64,000 nucleotides of DNA from JABDLO01 sp041749255 (lineage in GTDB: Bacteria > Bacteroidota > Bacteroidia > Chitinophagales > Saprospiraceae), in the NCBI GenBank assembly GCA_041749255.1, contig JBGTBR010000008.1:1-64000 (forward strand), written 5' to 3'. The position numbers and the translations under genes are program-made. How positions within the stretch are numbered: the stretch's first letter is position 1; each line of letters begins with the position of its first letter. Below are positions 7,892 to 15,905 of this stretch, in pieces. The notes beneath the pieces are model-generated. The model did no database searches. It saw nothing but the letters and a program-made list of their open reading frames with translations, and was not told where the DNA came from.

Positions 7892-8588
7892 GATCTAAAT
7901 CTTTTTGTATCATTATAAGGGTTTCCACGCATTGCTGAAAGGCTTGGTCAACAGCTGTCAATTGAGTTGCCAGGTAGTTCATAAAGGTTTGATTTACATA
8001 AAATTTATCTTCCAACAAATCCCGGATTTCATCCTTGGTAGGGCTGTTGATGTTCATTACTTTTTGGCTGACATAGTTAACTACCAATCGACCTTTTTCC
8101 TGTCCGATTTTGAGTTTTAGAATCAATTCATCATAGGTATTGTAGAGCGTGACGATTTGTCTTCGCATTGAAGGGTTTGAAATTAGGTTTAGTCCATTGT
8201 TGGATAATTCGTCCACCGTTGTGGAATTCGGGACAAAATCTATCAATAGATTATACTGCATTAAGAAATGCGCATTGAGCGAATCCGGATCTGTATCTTT
8301 TCCTTTCATTTGATTTTCGAAAACTCTTTTGTAACTGACAGCTGTCTTTAGTGATTCTTCTATTCCATTCAGGCGAAGTGAGTCAGAAATTAAGTCCTGT
8401 TGAAGGTTGATTAGAAAGGCTTTCTCCCGTTTTGCATTTTTATTGGCTTCATTCCAATTATTAATACTCAAGGCAATCAAAATCCCAATCACCACCAGCA
8501 GGATTTCGCCAATGGCATAAAGTAAATAGCTACGCACTTTGGACTGCTCGATGAGTTTTTGTCTGATTTTTCTAAAAAATTTTATCAT
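7884..8588 (-). CDS. DUF6090 family membrane-anchored protein
   Basis: A 234-residue protein with the N-terminal pattern typical of DUF6090: a basic start 'MIKFFRKIRQKLIEQSKVR', then one transmembrane segment 'YLLYAIGEILLVVIGILIAL', then 'SINNWNE'. The remaining 190 residues are predicted helical and possibly coiled-coil, rich in Leu/Asp/Lys ('REKAFLINLQQDLISDSLRL'). The family is common in Bacteroidota, usually as tandem paralogs, and its function is unknown. Here the downstream partner survives only as a 37-residue stump starting inside this gene's last codons. A TAnnTTTG-like element lies about 85 bases upstream. Confidence 0.8.
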   Translation of the reverse strand: MIKFFRKIRQKLIEQSKVRSYLLYAIGEILLVVIGILIALSINNWNEANKNAKREKAFLINLQQDLISDSLRLNGIEESLKTAVSYKRVFENQMKGKDTDPDSLNAHFLMQYNLLIDFVPNSTTVDELSNNGLNLISNPSMRRQIVTLYNTYDELILKLKIGQEKGRLVVNYVSQKVMNINSPTKDEIRDLLEDKFYVNQTFMNYLATQLTAVDQAFQQCVETLIMIQKDLDHD

Positions 8589-8928
8589 CGGTTAGATTGT
8601 TTTATTTCCAGTCTCGTTCCTACCTCTAAAGGGCGGATTGCAACAAAGTATGGTTTCTATATTTTAAATAACCAAAGATAGATTATTTATGACTTCATCA
8701 TTTTTAAATCTTATTTCTTTGATACCAATATCAATGCTCTACAAATATTCTTTCCTTTGGAGAACTTTTTCTTTTTGGAACTACTCAGCTATAGCTTAAA
8801 TGGGCTAAATTCATGGCTACCTCTATTTATTCCTAAAAAGAGCTGGTGGTTAAGAAATTCCAGGCCATTCCCCCTACGAACTAAAACCCAGAAACTTGGT
8901 TTTAATGTCATAACACAACAATTAAACC
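8589..8928. other. intergenic region between divergent genes
   Basis: A 340-base AT-rich region separates the divergent DUF6090 and L,D-transpeptidase genes. The only recognisable element is a minus-strand TATCTTTG at 8680-8673. No good -33 partner was found, and no coding frame in it looks real. Confidence 0.5.
8673..8680 (-). promoter_or_regulatory. candidate -7 element for the DUF6090 gene
   Basis: CAAAGATA on the plus strand is TATCTTTG on the minus strand, an exact fit to the Bacteroidota -7 consensus TAnnTTTG. It is 85 bases upstream of the DUF6090 start. No convincing TTG is found at the usual -33 spacing. Confidence 0.3.
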
Positions 8929-9969
8929 TTGAAAAAAATATTGCTGGCTGTCAGCATATTGATCATCTTGAGTACTTGTCGCAGCAGTGAGAAAAAACAT
9001 GAACAAGAGGAGGAATCTCTCCTTATTCAATCTGACTCCCAGAATATTGAGAAAACCTTAGATATTCCGGAGGTTCAATTCGAATATTTTAAGGTTGAAA
9101 AAGACATATTTGTAAAAGATTATCACAAATGGATAGCAGAAACCACCATATGCTTAAACGAAAACAGAAACTATGAAATCGATGAATACATTCTGGTACT
9201 AAATAATTCCTGGATTATAGATTCACTCAGGAATACAGATTACTACTATTTGAAGGAATTGGGGATCATCAGCAAAGACCCCACTGCAATCAGGTTAATA
9301 GAGGCTGGTCATCAACTGATTGTACCGGACTCTGCTACTACTGCAAAGATCAGACTAGATCTGGAAAACACGTACCTGGATGTGAATATTCCCGAGTTCA
9401 TCCTCAGAATTAAACAGTATGACAGCACTCTCTTTGAGTTTCCGGTAAGAGTTGGAAAAAACGACCGTGGGTATCTCGCGATGGCAAAAAGAAATATCAA
9501 TCTCAGAACCATGCCGGGAACAGGAACGATTGTACGGATAAACCGCAACCCGACCTTCATAAACCCTAGAGACAACAAAACTTATAAGGTTACCCGCCGA
9601 GATGATAATGTGGTAACCGGACTACCTAATATACCTTGGATGGAGCCTGAAATAAATGGAGTACGATATGGACACCTGATACACCCTACTACCAATATTG
9701 CGACTCTGGGAAAACCTGTTTCAAACGGATGCATAGGTCTCAGGGAATCCGATGCTTGGACAGTGTTCTTCTATGCACCCTTAGGCACTAAGGTAGTCAT
9801 CAGGTATGACTTGGAAATCAAGGATGCAGATGGCAATAAATTAGAACTAAAAAACATCTATCCTGGCTTTGAGAAATTTCAAACTGTAAAAAAAGAACTG
9901 GAGGCTGCTGCTAAAGAGAATAAAGACCTGCATGGAGATAAGTGCTATTGTGGTATTCATGAAGACTAA
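8929..9969 (+). CDS. L,D-transpeptidase (YkuD) lipoprotein
   Basis: A 346-residue murein-crosslinking enzyme or lipoprotein-anchoring transpeptidase of the YkuD family. The start is TTG at 8929, which gives a lipoprotein signal 'MKKILLAVSILIILSTC' with the lipobox Cys at 17; no better ATG exists. The catalytic domain spans about 150-300. The hallmark His252 lies in 'GHLIHPTT' and the nucleophile Cys268 in 'KPVSNGCIGLR'. The N-terminal 50-130 region is a helical or LysM-like spacer of unknown type. The enzyme should act in the periplasm on peptidoglycan stem peptides. It is transcribed alone, divergently from the DUF6090 gene and convergent with the NTF2-like gene. Call strong; exact reaction not determined. 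Confidence 0.88.
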   Translation: MKKILLAVSILIILSTCRSSEKKHEQEEESLLIQSDSQNIEKTLDIPEVQFEYFKVEKDIFVKDYHKWIAETTICLNENRNYEIDEYILVLNNSWIIDSLRNTDYYYLKELGIISKDPTAIRLIEAGHQLIVPDSATTAKIRLDLENTYLDVNIPEFILRIKQYDSTLFEFPVRVGKNDRGYLAMAKRNINLRTMPGTGTIVRINRNPTFINPRDNKTYKVTRRDDNVVTGLPNIPWMEPEINGVRYGHLIHPTTNIATLGKPVSNGCIGLRESDAWTVFFYAPLGTKVVIRYDLEIKDADGNKLELKNIYPGFEKFQTVKKELEAAAKENKDLHGDKCYCGIHED

Positions 9970-10057
9970 AATCCCAATAGTAAGCTTAGTTTTAAAATGG
10001 TGTGTGACAAATTTATCTAAAGAATGCGACCGAATTAGCTGAATAGTTAATTTTTTT

Positions 10058-10588
10058 TTAATCTTCCGGTACATCATGATTTTTATTGGCAGCCATGCCT
10101 CCAAGAATGACCCACTTTCCATCCACTTTTTTCCAGGTGTGGGTAAACTTGTAAGTCTCCTTACGGTCTACCTGATCTTCCTTGTTGGTCCAGAAATAAT
10201 CCGTATCGTAAAATACCATCACCACATCATCGATGGCATTTGATGCCTTTTTATGAAGGGTATAGCTGTATTTCAGATCAGGGTCTTGGTGTAATTCAGG
10301 TATCCAAATAGCGATCTTACTCTTGTCAGAGACACCATCTCCAAAACTTGGATAGCCTATAAAATTATTATGCCAGAGGGTTTTATAGGAAACAGTATCA
10401 CTTTTCTGCACATACTCCCAATACAGTTCTTCCATTTTCCAGGCTTCATCTTCCATTTCAGAATTGCTGAGAGTCGGTATTTGTGTTTTGGACTGTGATG
10501 AATGTTTCTTATTTTCTTTACAACTCATTAGGCTAACTAATATAAGTAATGCAATAACATTGAAGGCAATCAATTTGAATTTTTTCAT
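10058..10588 (-). CDS. NTF2-like (DUF4440/SnoaL-type) lipoprotein
   Basis: A 176-residue exported lipoprotein: signal 'MKKFKLIAFNVIALLILVSLMSC' with the lipobox Cys at 23. The mature part (50-170) has the NTF2-like cone-fold pattern. A helix 'AWKMEELYWEYVQKSD' comes first, then 'LWHNNFIGYPSFGDG', and strands ending 'FTHTWKKVDGKWVILGGMAA' as in DUF4440 proteins. Such domains bind small ligands or act as isomerase-like scaffolds, and none is inferable here. It lies 33 bases downstream of the P1-peptidase gene on the same strand, so it is probably the last gene of a three-gene unit with the amidohydrolase. Confidence 0.75.
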   Translation of the reverse strand: MKKFKLIAFNVIALLILVSLMSCKENKKHSSQSKTQIPTLSNSEMEDEAWKMEELYWEYVQKSDTVSYKTLWHNNFIGYPSFGDGVSDKSKIAIWIPELHQDPDLKYSYTLHKKASNAIDDVVMVFYDTDYFWTNKEDQVDRKETYKFTHTWKKVDGKWVILGGMAANKNHDVPED

Positions 10589-10621
10589 ATTGGCTTTTAT
10601 TACATTAAAAATTGTCTTGTT

Positions 10622-11797
10622 TCATTCATTAAGTCGATTGTATTTTTTGAGCACATCCTTCAACAATCCATGCGGGATGGCATAGGATTTATTTCCATTG
10701 ACTCCTTCCATGGTCTCTGCAGCTACCATGGCATTGATGATGGCTTCTTCGACTGACTGAACTGTTGCTTCAAACAATGGGTTGATCAAATCATTGGGCA
10801 GTACGTCCACTTTTGTGAAATCATATCTCTGAAAAGCATCGGGATTGGCGGTGGAAAAGGCTATAAAAATGTCTCCGGAACCATTGCCGCCATATCCTCC
10901 TGAGTTTCCTATACCAATTGGAACTCTCTGTGCAATTCGTTTCAACTGATGCGGAAGCAATGGAGCGTCTGTGGCGACCACCACGATGATCGACCCGTCT
11001 CCTTCTTTTCGGTAAGATTCTGGAGGCAACTTCAATTCATTGTTTAATGTATCCATCAACTCCTTTCCAACCGGAACTCCCGCTATGGTTAGGGAAGGTT
11101 TTCTGCCAAAGTTTGCCTGAACCAAAACCCCTACCGTATAGGTGGAGTCCTTAATTTTTACCATTCTCGATGATGTACCTGTTCCGCCTTTGAAGCCCAG
11201 GCACATCATTCCGGTACCCCCACCTACGTTACCCTCAGCTATACTCCCAGATGACGCATTGGTGATGGCCTCCAAAACGTGTTCTTCTTTTATATGAAAT
11301 CCATAAATATCATTTAAAAAACCATCGTACGTCTCTGCCACTACAGGATAAGTGTACCACCACTCTTCACCTTTATACCAATCTGTCTCCACAAACCATT
11401 TCAAAACAGCATCCCGTACTACGCCCACGCTATTTGTATTGGTGATCATGATCGGAGTTTCCAGGAATCCGGATTCGGTCACCCAGGTTGTCCCGGTCAT
11501 TTCTCCATTTCCATTCAAGCTGTACCAATTGGCAAACACAGGGTTGAATTTTTGAGCTTTGCCCCGTGGGAAAATGGCGGTGACACCTGTTCTAACCGGC
11601 CCTTTGCCAACAATATTTTCACCACTTCCTGAAATGATGGTGCTGTATCCTACTTCAACACCTTGTACATCGGTAATGGCATTGAATTGACCGGTTGTGC
11701 CAATAAATGGAACTCCTAAATCCCTGGCCCGGGGTTTTTGTCCGTCGGCTATCGATAGGTTCATGGCAAGAATGATTAAAACAATTAATTTTTTCAT
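10622..11797 (-). CDS. P1 family (DmpA-like) aminopeptidase/esterase
   Basis: A 391-residue exported N-terminal-nucleophile hydrolase of peptidase family S58 (DmpA, L-aminopeptidase/D-esterase). It has a signal peptide 'MKKLIVLIILAMNLSIADG'. The family core includes 'GVTAIFPRG' and the 'EGNVGGGTGMMCLGFKGG' glycine stretch. The autocleavage/nucleophile site is 'GGNGSGDIFIAFST', with the predicted cut between Gly306 and Ser307. Family enzymes release N-terminal residues, including D-amino acids or beta-peptides in some members. It sits between a D-aminoacylase-like gene upstream (46-base gap) and an NTF2-like lipoprotein downstream. That context suggests periplasmic breakdown of modified or D-residue peptides; the substrate is inferred only. 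Confidence 0.88.
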   Translation of the reverse strand: MKKLIVLIILAMNLSIADGQKPRARDLGVPFIGTTGQFNAITDVQGVEVGYSTIISGSGENIVGKGPVRTGVTAIFPRGKAQKFNPVFANWYSLNGNGEMTGTTWVTESGFLETPIMITNTNSVGVVRDAVLKWFVETDWYKGEEWWYTYPVVAETYDGFLNDIYGFHIKEEHVLEAITNASSGSIAEGNVGGGTGMMCLGFKGGTGTSSRMVKIKDSTYTVGVLVQANFGRKPSLTIAGVPVGKELMDTLNNELKLPPESYRKEGDGSIIVVVATDAPLLPHQLKRIAQRVPIGIGNSGGYGGNGSGDIFIAFSTANPDAFQRYDFTKVDVLPNDLINPLFEATVQSVEEAIINAMVAAETMEGVNGNKSYAIPHGLLKDVLKKYNRLNE

Positions 11798-11843
11798 TTT
11801 GGTTTACTTAATGCAATTATCTGTAAAAAGTATTACAGGTCAA

Positions 11844-13337
11844 TTACTTTTTAAATTTCCCATAGACAGCTTGTCCCGGAAAAACATTTGGAACAGTCTC
11901 TCCATTTTTCAAAACAAAGATTCCGTTTACCAGGACATGTGCAATTCCCTCCGAAAACTCCAGACCTTCTTCAAAAGTCGCCTTGTCAATGATGGTATTG
12001 GGATCAAAAATCGTAATGTCCGCATCGGCTCCCACCTGAATCCTTCCTTTGAACCGCATCATGGGAGCATTTCCCTCCAGGCGCTTTGCCGGCAGAAGAG
12101 TCATTTTCTCGATGGCTGTATTCAAATCTATCACTTTGTCTTCCCTGACGTATTTGCCCAATACTCTCGAGAAAGTACCTGCAGTGCGGGGATGGGCACG
12201 TTTATTGTAGGGCATGCCATCCGATCCAATAATTACTCCAGGCGCGGCAATACCTTTTTGGATCCACTCGGGCTTCATCATGTGCATGATCACTGTTTGA
12301 CCAGTCTTTCTGTGTTTTTCAAAGGTTTCTTTTGTGAGGCGTTCACCCGTTACAACCCATTGTAAATCCCCATAATCAATTCCCAGTCTTTCCTGCCAAC
12401 CTTCATTAAACATAGCTGTCATTAAGCCTGTAGAAGCTGCGGTATAAGGATACAATTCTGTGGTGATGTCAAATCCTTTTTGAGCCGCTACATTGACCAT
12501 GTTTAATGCAAAATCAATTTGCCCCAGCGACATGCTGTTGATGTGGACAATATGCAATGGTGCACCGGTAAGGGTGGCATTGGCAATTACTTCCTGAATG
12601 GACAAAATATTTGGGTGTCGCGTATGGGTAAAAATTAAGGTTTCCATTTGACCGGCCAATTCAAAAACACTATACATCTCCACAGCCTTTGTTTCGGGAA
12701 GGTATCCAATGGGGACGCCAATCCCGATGCCACCCTCCTCCAATGATGTTTTGATATTGGCGAGGGTTCGATCCATTTCTTCGGGATTTAGATCTATTGT
12801 AAAGGATGATGAGGCGATGTGTAAAAAGGACATAATTTCTCTTTCTTTTTTCTGTACTAAATCCAGAAGCTCTTGCGCACCTTGCTGATGTCTCTCTATA
12901 GCCTTAAAGCGCTCAAAAGGCCAATTTACACTTGCCCCATAATGGATCAGAGCATTTCCCTGCCGCGACTGATACCAGGCACCGGTATGTTCTATTCCCC
13001 ATTCAAGCTCCAAAGCCGTAGTGACACCGTCATGCAGTTGGTATTCCTGCTCTACGTTTGTCATTCCGTGCACATGCAAGTCAATAAATCCAGGAGCTAC
13101 CACCAAACCACTAACATTAACGATTTCCTTTCCCTGCAAAGGGTCGGAACTGATCATTGCTATACGGTTATTGAGGATGCCTACATTTTTGATGGCATCG
13201 AGTTTTGTCTCAGGGTCTATGACCCGGCCTCCTTCCAGTACAATGTCATAATGGACAGTGGGCTGTGCTATAGCTTCAAACCCATAGTACATTGTCAGAA
13301 AAAGGCAAGATAAAATGGTCAGGCATTTTGATTTCAT
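11844..13337 (-). CDS. exported amidohydrolase, D-aminoacylase-like
   Basis: A 497-residue amidohydrolase-superfamily enzyme closest to N-acyl-D-amino-acid deacylases. A signal peptide (1-25, ending 'AIAQ') indicates export. The metal motif H88-V-H90 is in 'APGFIDLHVHGMTN'. Further likely ligands are in 'FTHTRHPN' and 'LHIVHINSM', and the catalytic Asp is in 'IGSDGMPYNKRAHPRTAGTF', a segment characteristic of the D-aminoacylase branch. The C-terminal beta-sandwich returns with 'GADADITIFDP'. It would cleave the acyl-amide bond of N-acyl-D-residues or similar molecules. It begins a probable three-gene unit with the P1 peptidase and the NTF2-like lipoprotein. Superfamily certain, substrate class likely, exact substrate unknown. 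Confidence 0.85.
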   Translation of the reverse strand: MKSKCLTILSCLFLTMYYGFEAIAQPTVHYDIVLEGGRVIDPETKLDAIKNVGILNNRIAMISSDPLQGKEIVNVSGLVVAPGFIDLHVHGMTNVEQEYQLHDGVTTALELEWGIEHTGAWYQSRQGNALIHYGASVNWPFERFKAIERHQQGAQELLDLVQKKEREIMSFLHIASSSFTIDLNPEEMDRTLANIKTSLEEGGIGIGVPIGYLPETKAVEMYSVFELAGQMETLIFTHTRHPNILSIQEVIANATLTGAPLHIVHINSMSLGQIDFALNMVNVAAQKGFDITTELYPYTAASTGLMTAMFNEGWQERLGIDYGDLQWVVTGERLTKETFEKHRKTGQTVIMHMMKPEWIQKGIAAPGVIIGSDGMPYNKRAHPRTAGTFSRVLGKYVREDKVIDLNTAIEKMTLLPAKRLEGNAPMMRFKGRIQVGADADITIFDPNTIIDKATFEEGLEFSEGIAHVLVNGIFVLKNGETVPNVFPGQAVYGKFKK

Positions 13338-13480
13338 GATTTTTTTTTGAATTATTTAAGTAGTAAGCTACATTAACTCTTTCATCTTTAGATATTTAAA
13401 ATACTGTAATGTTTATTCTAATAATAACTGACATCGGGAAGCGAATATGTATTTACCATGTGAATGCTTTGTTTTCTATT

Positions 13481-15649
13481 TTATACTTTCACAACTTCAA
13501 CTTTTGCCTCTTGTATAGCCCCACCCCTACCCATATCAGTTATCAGATCGTTTGTGAGTGCATTGGCAGAGGATCCACCTTTTAATAATGAAGGCCAAAA
13601 TCCTTGTGGCATACAAACAATTCCCTGTTTTACCTTCTTGCTAATCCGGGCAGTTATTAATACTTTTCCTCTTTGATTGAATACTTTGAGCTCATCGCCG
13701 TCAACAATACTTCGACCAGCAGCATCCTGTGGATTCATTTCTAAATAAGGTTTACCCTCTTTCTCAAGGATGTGATCCACATTTGCGTGGCTACTGTTTA
13801 AGAAATACCCCGGCGTTTTTATGGTCAACAGATGCAGTGGGAATTTCTCATATTCGTGATCGCTATATTTCAAAGGGATATAATCCGGAAGTGGTTGTTC
13901 CAGATCAGGGTCATAAAAATGGCACTTCCCGGAACTGGTTTTAAAATTCCCCTCTGCATGTGGCATCCATTTCTCCGGTAGATTGAGTTTTTGGCCGCCT
14001 GTTTTCCTCAAAGAATCAAAAGTAATTCCTGTCATGTAAGTATGGTCGCTTTCAAGAGTTTTCTTTACAATGTCGATATCCGCTTCGTATAAGTACGTTT
14101 CTGTTAATCCCATTTCCCTTGCCAGAAGTCTGAATAATTCTGAATTGGGTTTTGATAGTCCCAAAGGTTCAATAGCAGGTTCATTGATGTTGAGATAAGG
14201 TGTGCCCCAGGAGTCGAATATGTCCCAATTTTCAAGAACAGTAGTGGCGGGGAATATATAATCAGCATACCTGGCGGTATCTGTCAGGAAATGTTCTGAC
14301 ACAACTGTCAGCAAATCATTTCTTTCCAGCCCCTGACGTATTAAATTTTGATTTGGGGTAGTGACTGCCGGATTCGAATTAAATACAATGAGCGCATGTA
14401 TACCTGGGTTGATTTCAGGATTGGTCAACACTTTTCCCAGTTCAACCATATTGATTAACCTTGTATTGGAATCTGCTAGTGCTGGGGGTAAACTTATGCT
14501 TTCCCAGTTGAGTGCCTCGCCAAAAAGTTCATAAGTCATATGCATGAGCCCCCCACCGAAGTGTCGCCATGCGCCGGTCAATGCTGGCAGTATCGCTACG
14601 GCTCTGAATGCACTTGCCCCATTTACCTGATGTTCCATTCCAATGAGTACGCGAATCAAAGAAGGTGTACTTTGGGCATACTCTTGAGCAAATGTTATGA
14701 TGGTTTCTTTTTCCAACCCTGTGATTTTAGAAACGTATTCGGGATTGTATTTTTGAACATGTGCTTTTAGCTGATCAATGCCTAAAGTGTATAGGTCAAT
14801 ATACTCCTGATCCTGAAGCCCATCTGATAAAATCACATGTATCAACCCCAATGCAAGTGCAGTATCCGTTCCAGGGTAAGGTTGAATATGCCAATCCGAC
14901 TCCATCGCCGTTTTAGACTGAAATGGATCGACTGTAATGATTTTGGCGCCATTATCTTTTGCTTGTTGTATAAATGGCCATAAATGTTGATTTGAAAGAA
15001 TCGGATTGGTTCCCCATAGTACTATGTATTTGCTATGAATTATATCCTCTGGCAATACACCCGTAGTTTGGCCATTCGTTGCCAAAACACCTGCTACGGC
15101 TGCATTTCCACAAATGGTTCTATCGAGCCGACTTGCACCGATATGAGCAAAAAAACGACTGGAAATAGCTTCTCCCTGAACCATCCCCTGATTTCCTCCA
15201 AAACTATATGGAAGGATTGCTTCGCCACCTTTTTGAGCCATAATTTCTTTAAGCTCCGAGGCTACTTCACTGATGGCTTTTTCCCAACTGATTTTGATGA
15301 ACTCACCACTTCCTTTGGGTCCGCTTCTTTTCAGGGGTGTCAATATTCGGTCCGGATGAAAAGTCACATCATTGGGAAAGCTGACCATCTTATTGCAAAG
15401 AAAGCCCGCAGTATAGGGATTATTATTACTCGCCTTAAAATCTATTACTTTATTTCCTGAAGTGGTCACCTGCCAACTACACCTGTCCGGACAATCGTGA
15501 TAGCAAGCCCCAAATACCGTTTTAGTATTTTGGGTTTCCGCACAACCAGACAGAACAGGGAGTGATACCATACTCATCACAGCAGCTCCCTTTACGCTTA
15601 TTTCAATAAACTCTCTTCGATCAATAGTTTTATTTTTATCTAAATCCAT
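13481..15649 (-). CDS. Tat-exported molybdopterin oxidoreductase
   Basis: A 722-residue enzyme of the DMSO-reductase/BisC superfamily. The N-terminus has a twin-arginine signal ('DRREFIEISVK' then a hydrophobic run to 'LSGC', with Cys36 also a possible lipid-anchor site). The [4Fe-4S] site is Cys49-x3-Cys53-x3-Cys57-x27-Cys85, from 'CYHDCPDRCSW' and 'GFLCNKM'. Molybdopterin-binding segments include 'YIVLWGTNPILSNQHLWPF' and, at the C-terminus, the 'DGDELKVFNQRGKV' beta-barrel. The residue ligating molybdenum is not certain; 'RTICGNAAVAG' is the candidate region. No iron-sulfur or membrane-anchor subunit is adjacent, so the electron partner is unknown. The substrate cannot be assigned. Confidence 0.87.
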   Translation of the reverse strand: MDLDKNKTIDRREFIEISVKGAAVMSMVSLPVLSGCAETQNTKTVFGACYHDCPDRCSWQVTTSGNKVIDFKASNNNPYTAGFLCNKMVSFPNDVTFHPDRILTPLKRSGPKGSGEFIKISWEKAISEVASELKEIMAQKGGEAILPYSFGGNQGMVQGEAISSRFFAHIGASRLDRTICGNAAVAGVLATNGQTTGVLPEDIIHSKYIVLWGTNPILSNQHLWPFIQQAKDNGAKIITVDPFQSKTAMESDWHIQPYPGTDTALALGLIHVILSDGLQDQEYIDLYTLGIDQLKAHVQKYNPEYVSKITGLEKETIITFAQEYAQSTPSLIRVLIGMEHQVNGASAFRAVAILPALTGAWRHFGGGLMHMTYELFGEALNWESISLPPALADSNTRLINMVELGKVLTNPEINPGIHALIVFNSNPAVTTPNQNLIRQGLERNDLLTVVSEHFLTDTARYADYIFPATTVLENWDIFDSWGTPYLNINEPAIEPLGLSKPNSELFRLLAREMGLTETYLYEADIDIVKKTLESDHTYMTGITFDSLRKTGGQKLNLPEKWMPHAEGNFKTSSGKCHFYDPDLEQPLPDYIPLKYSDHEYEKFPLHLLTIKTPGYFLNSSHANVDHILEKEGKPYLEMNPQDAAGRSIVDGDELKVFNQRGKVLITARISKKVKQGIVCMPQGFWPSLLKGGSSANALTNDLITDMGRGGAIQEAKVEVVKV

Positions 15650-15905
15650 GATGATTTTAATTGCGAGAACTGTAGCTCTTCTATCGGGGACAAGTTAATT
15701 CAAAAACCAGCTATTTTTCGTTTTACACACTATAAAATATCTATAGATGTTAGAAAGAACAGGAAAAAATCCGGAATAATTTAAATAGTTGGTTTGGGAA
15801 AGAAACAATGACAGGTATTTCCCAATAAATGATGCCATAAGTCGAAAACCTTAACAGCAAGCACTAAAATTGATGCCTGAGCATTAAGAAAGGGCTTCAT
15901 AGGCA

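Noticed and set aside
8757..8990. A 77-residue plus-strand frame before the L,D-transpeptidase
   Set aside because: It overlaps the well-supported L,D-transpeptidase gene in another frame and its composition looks random.
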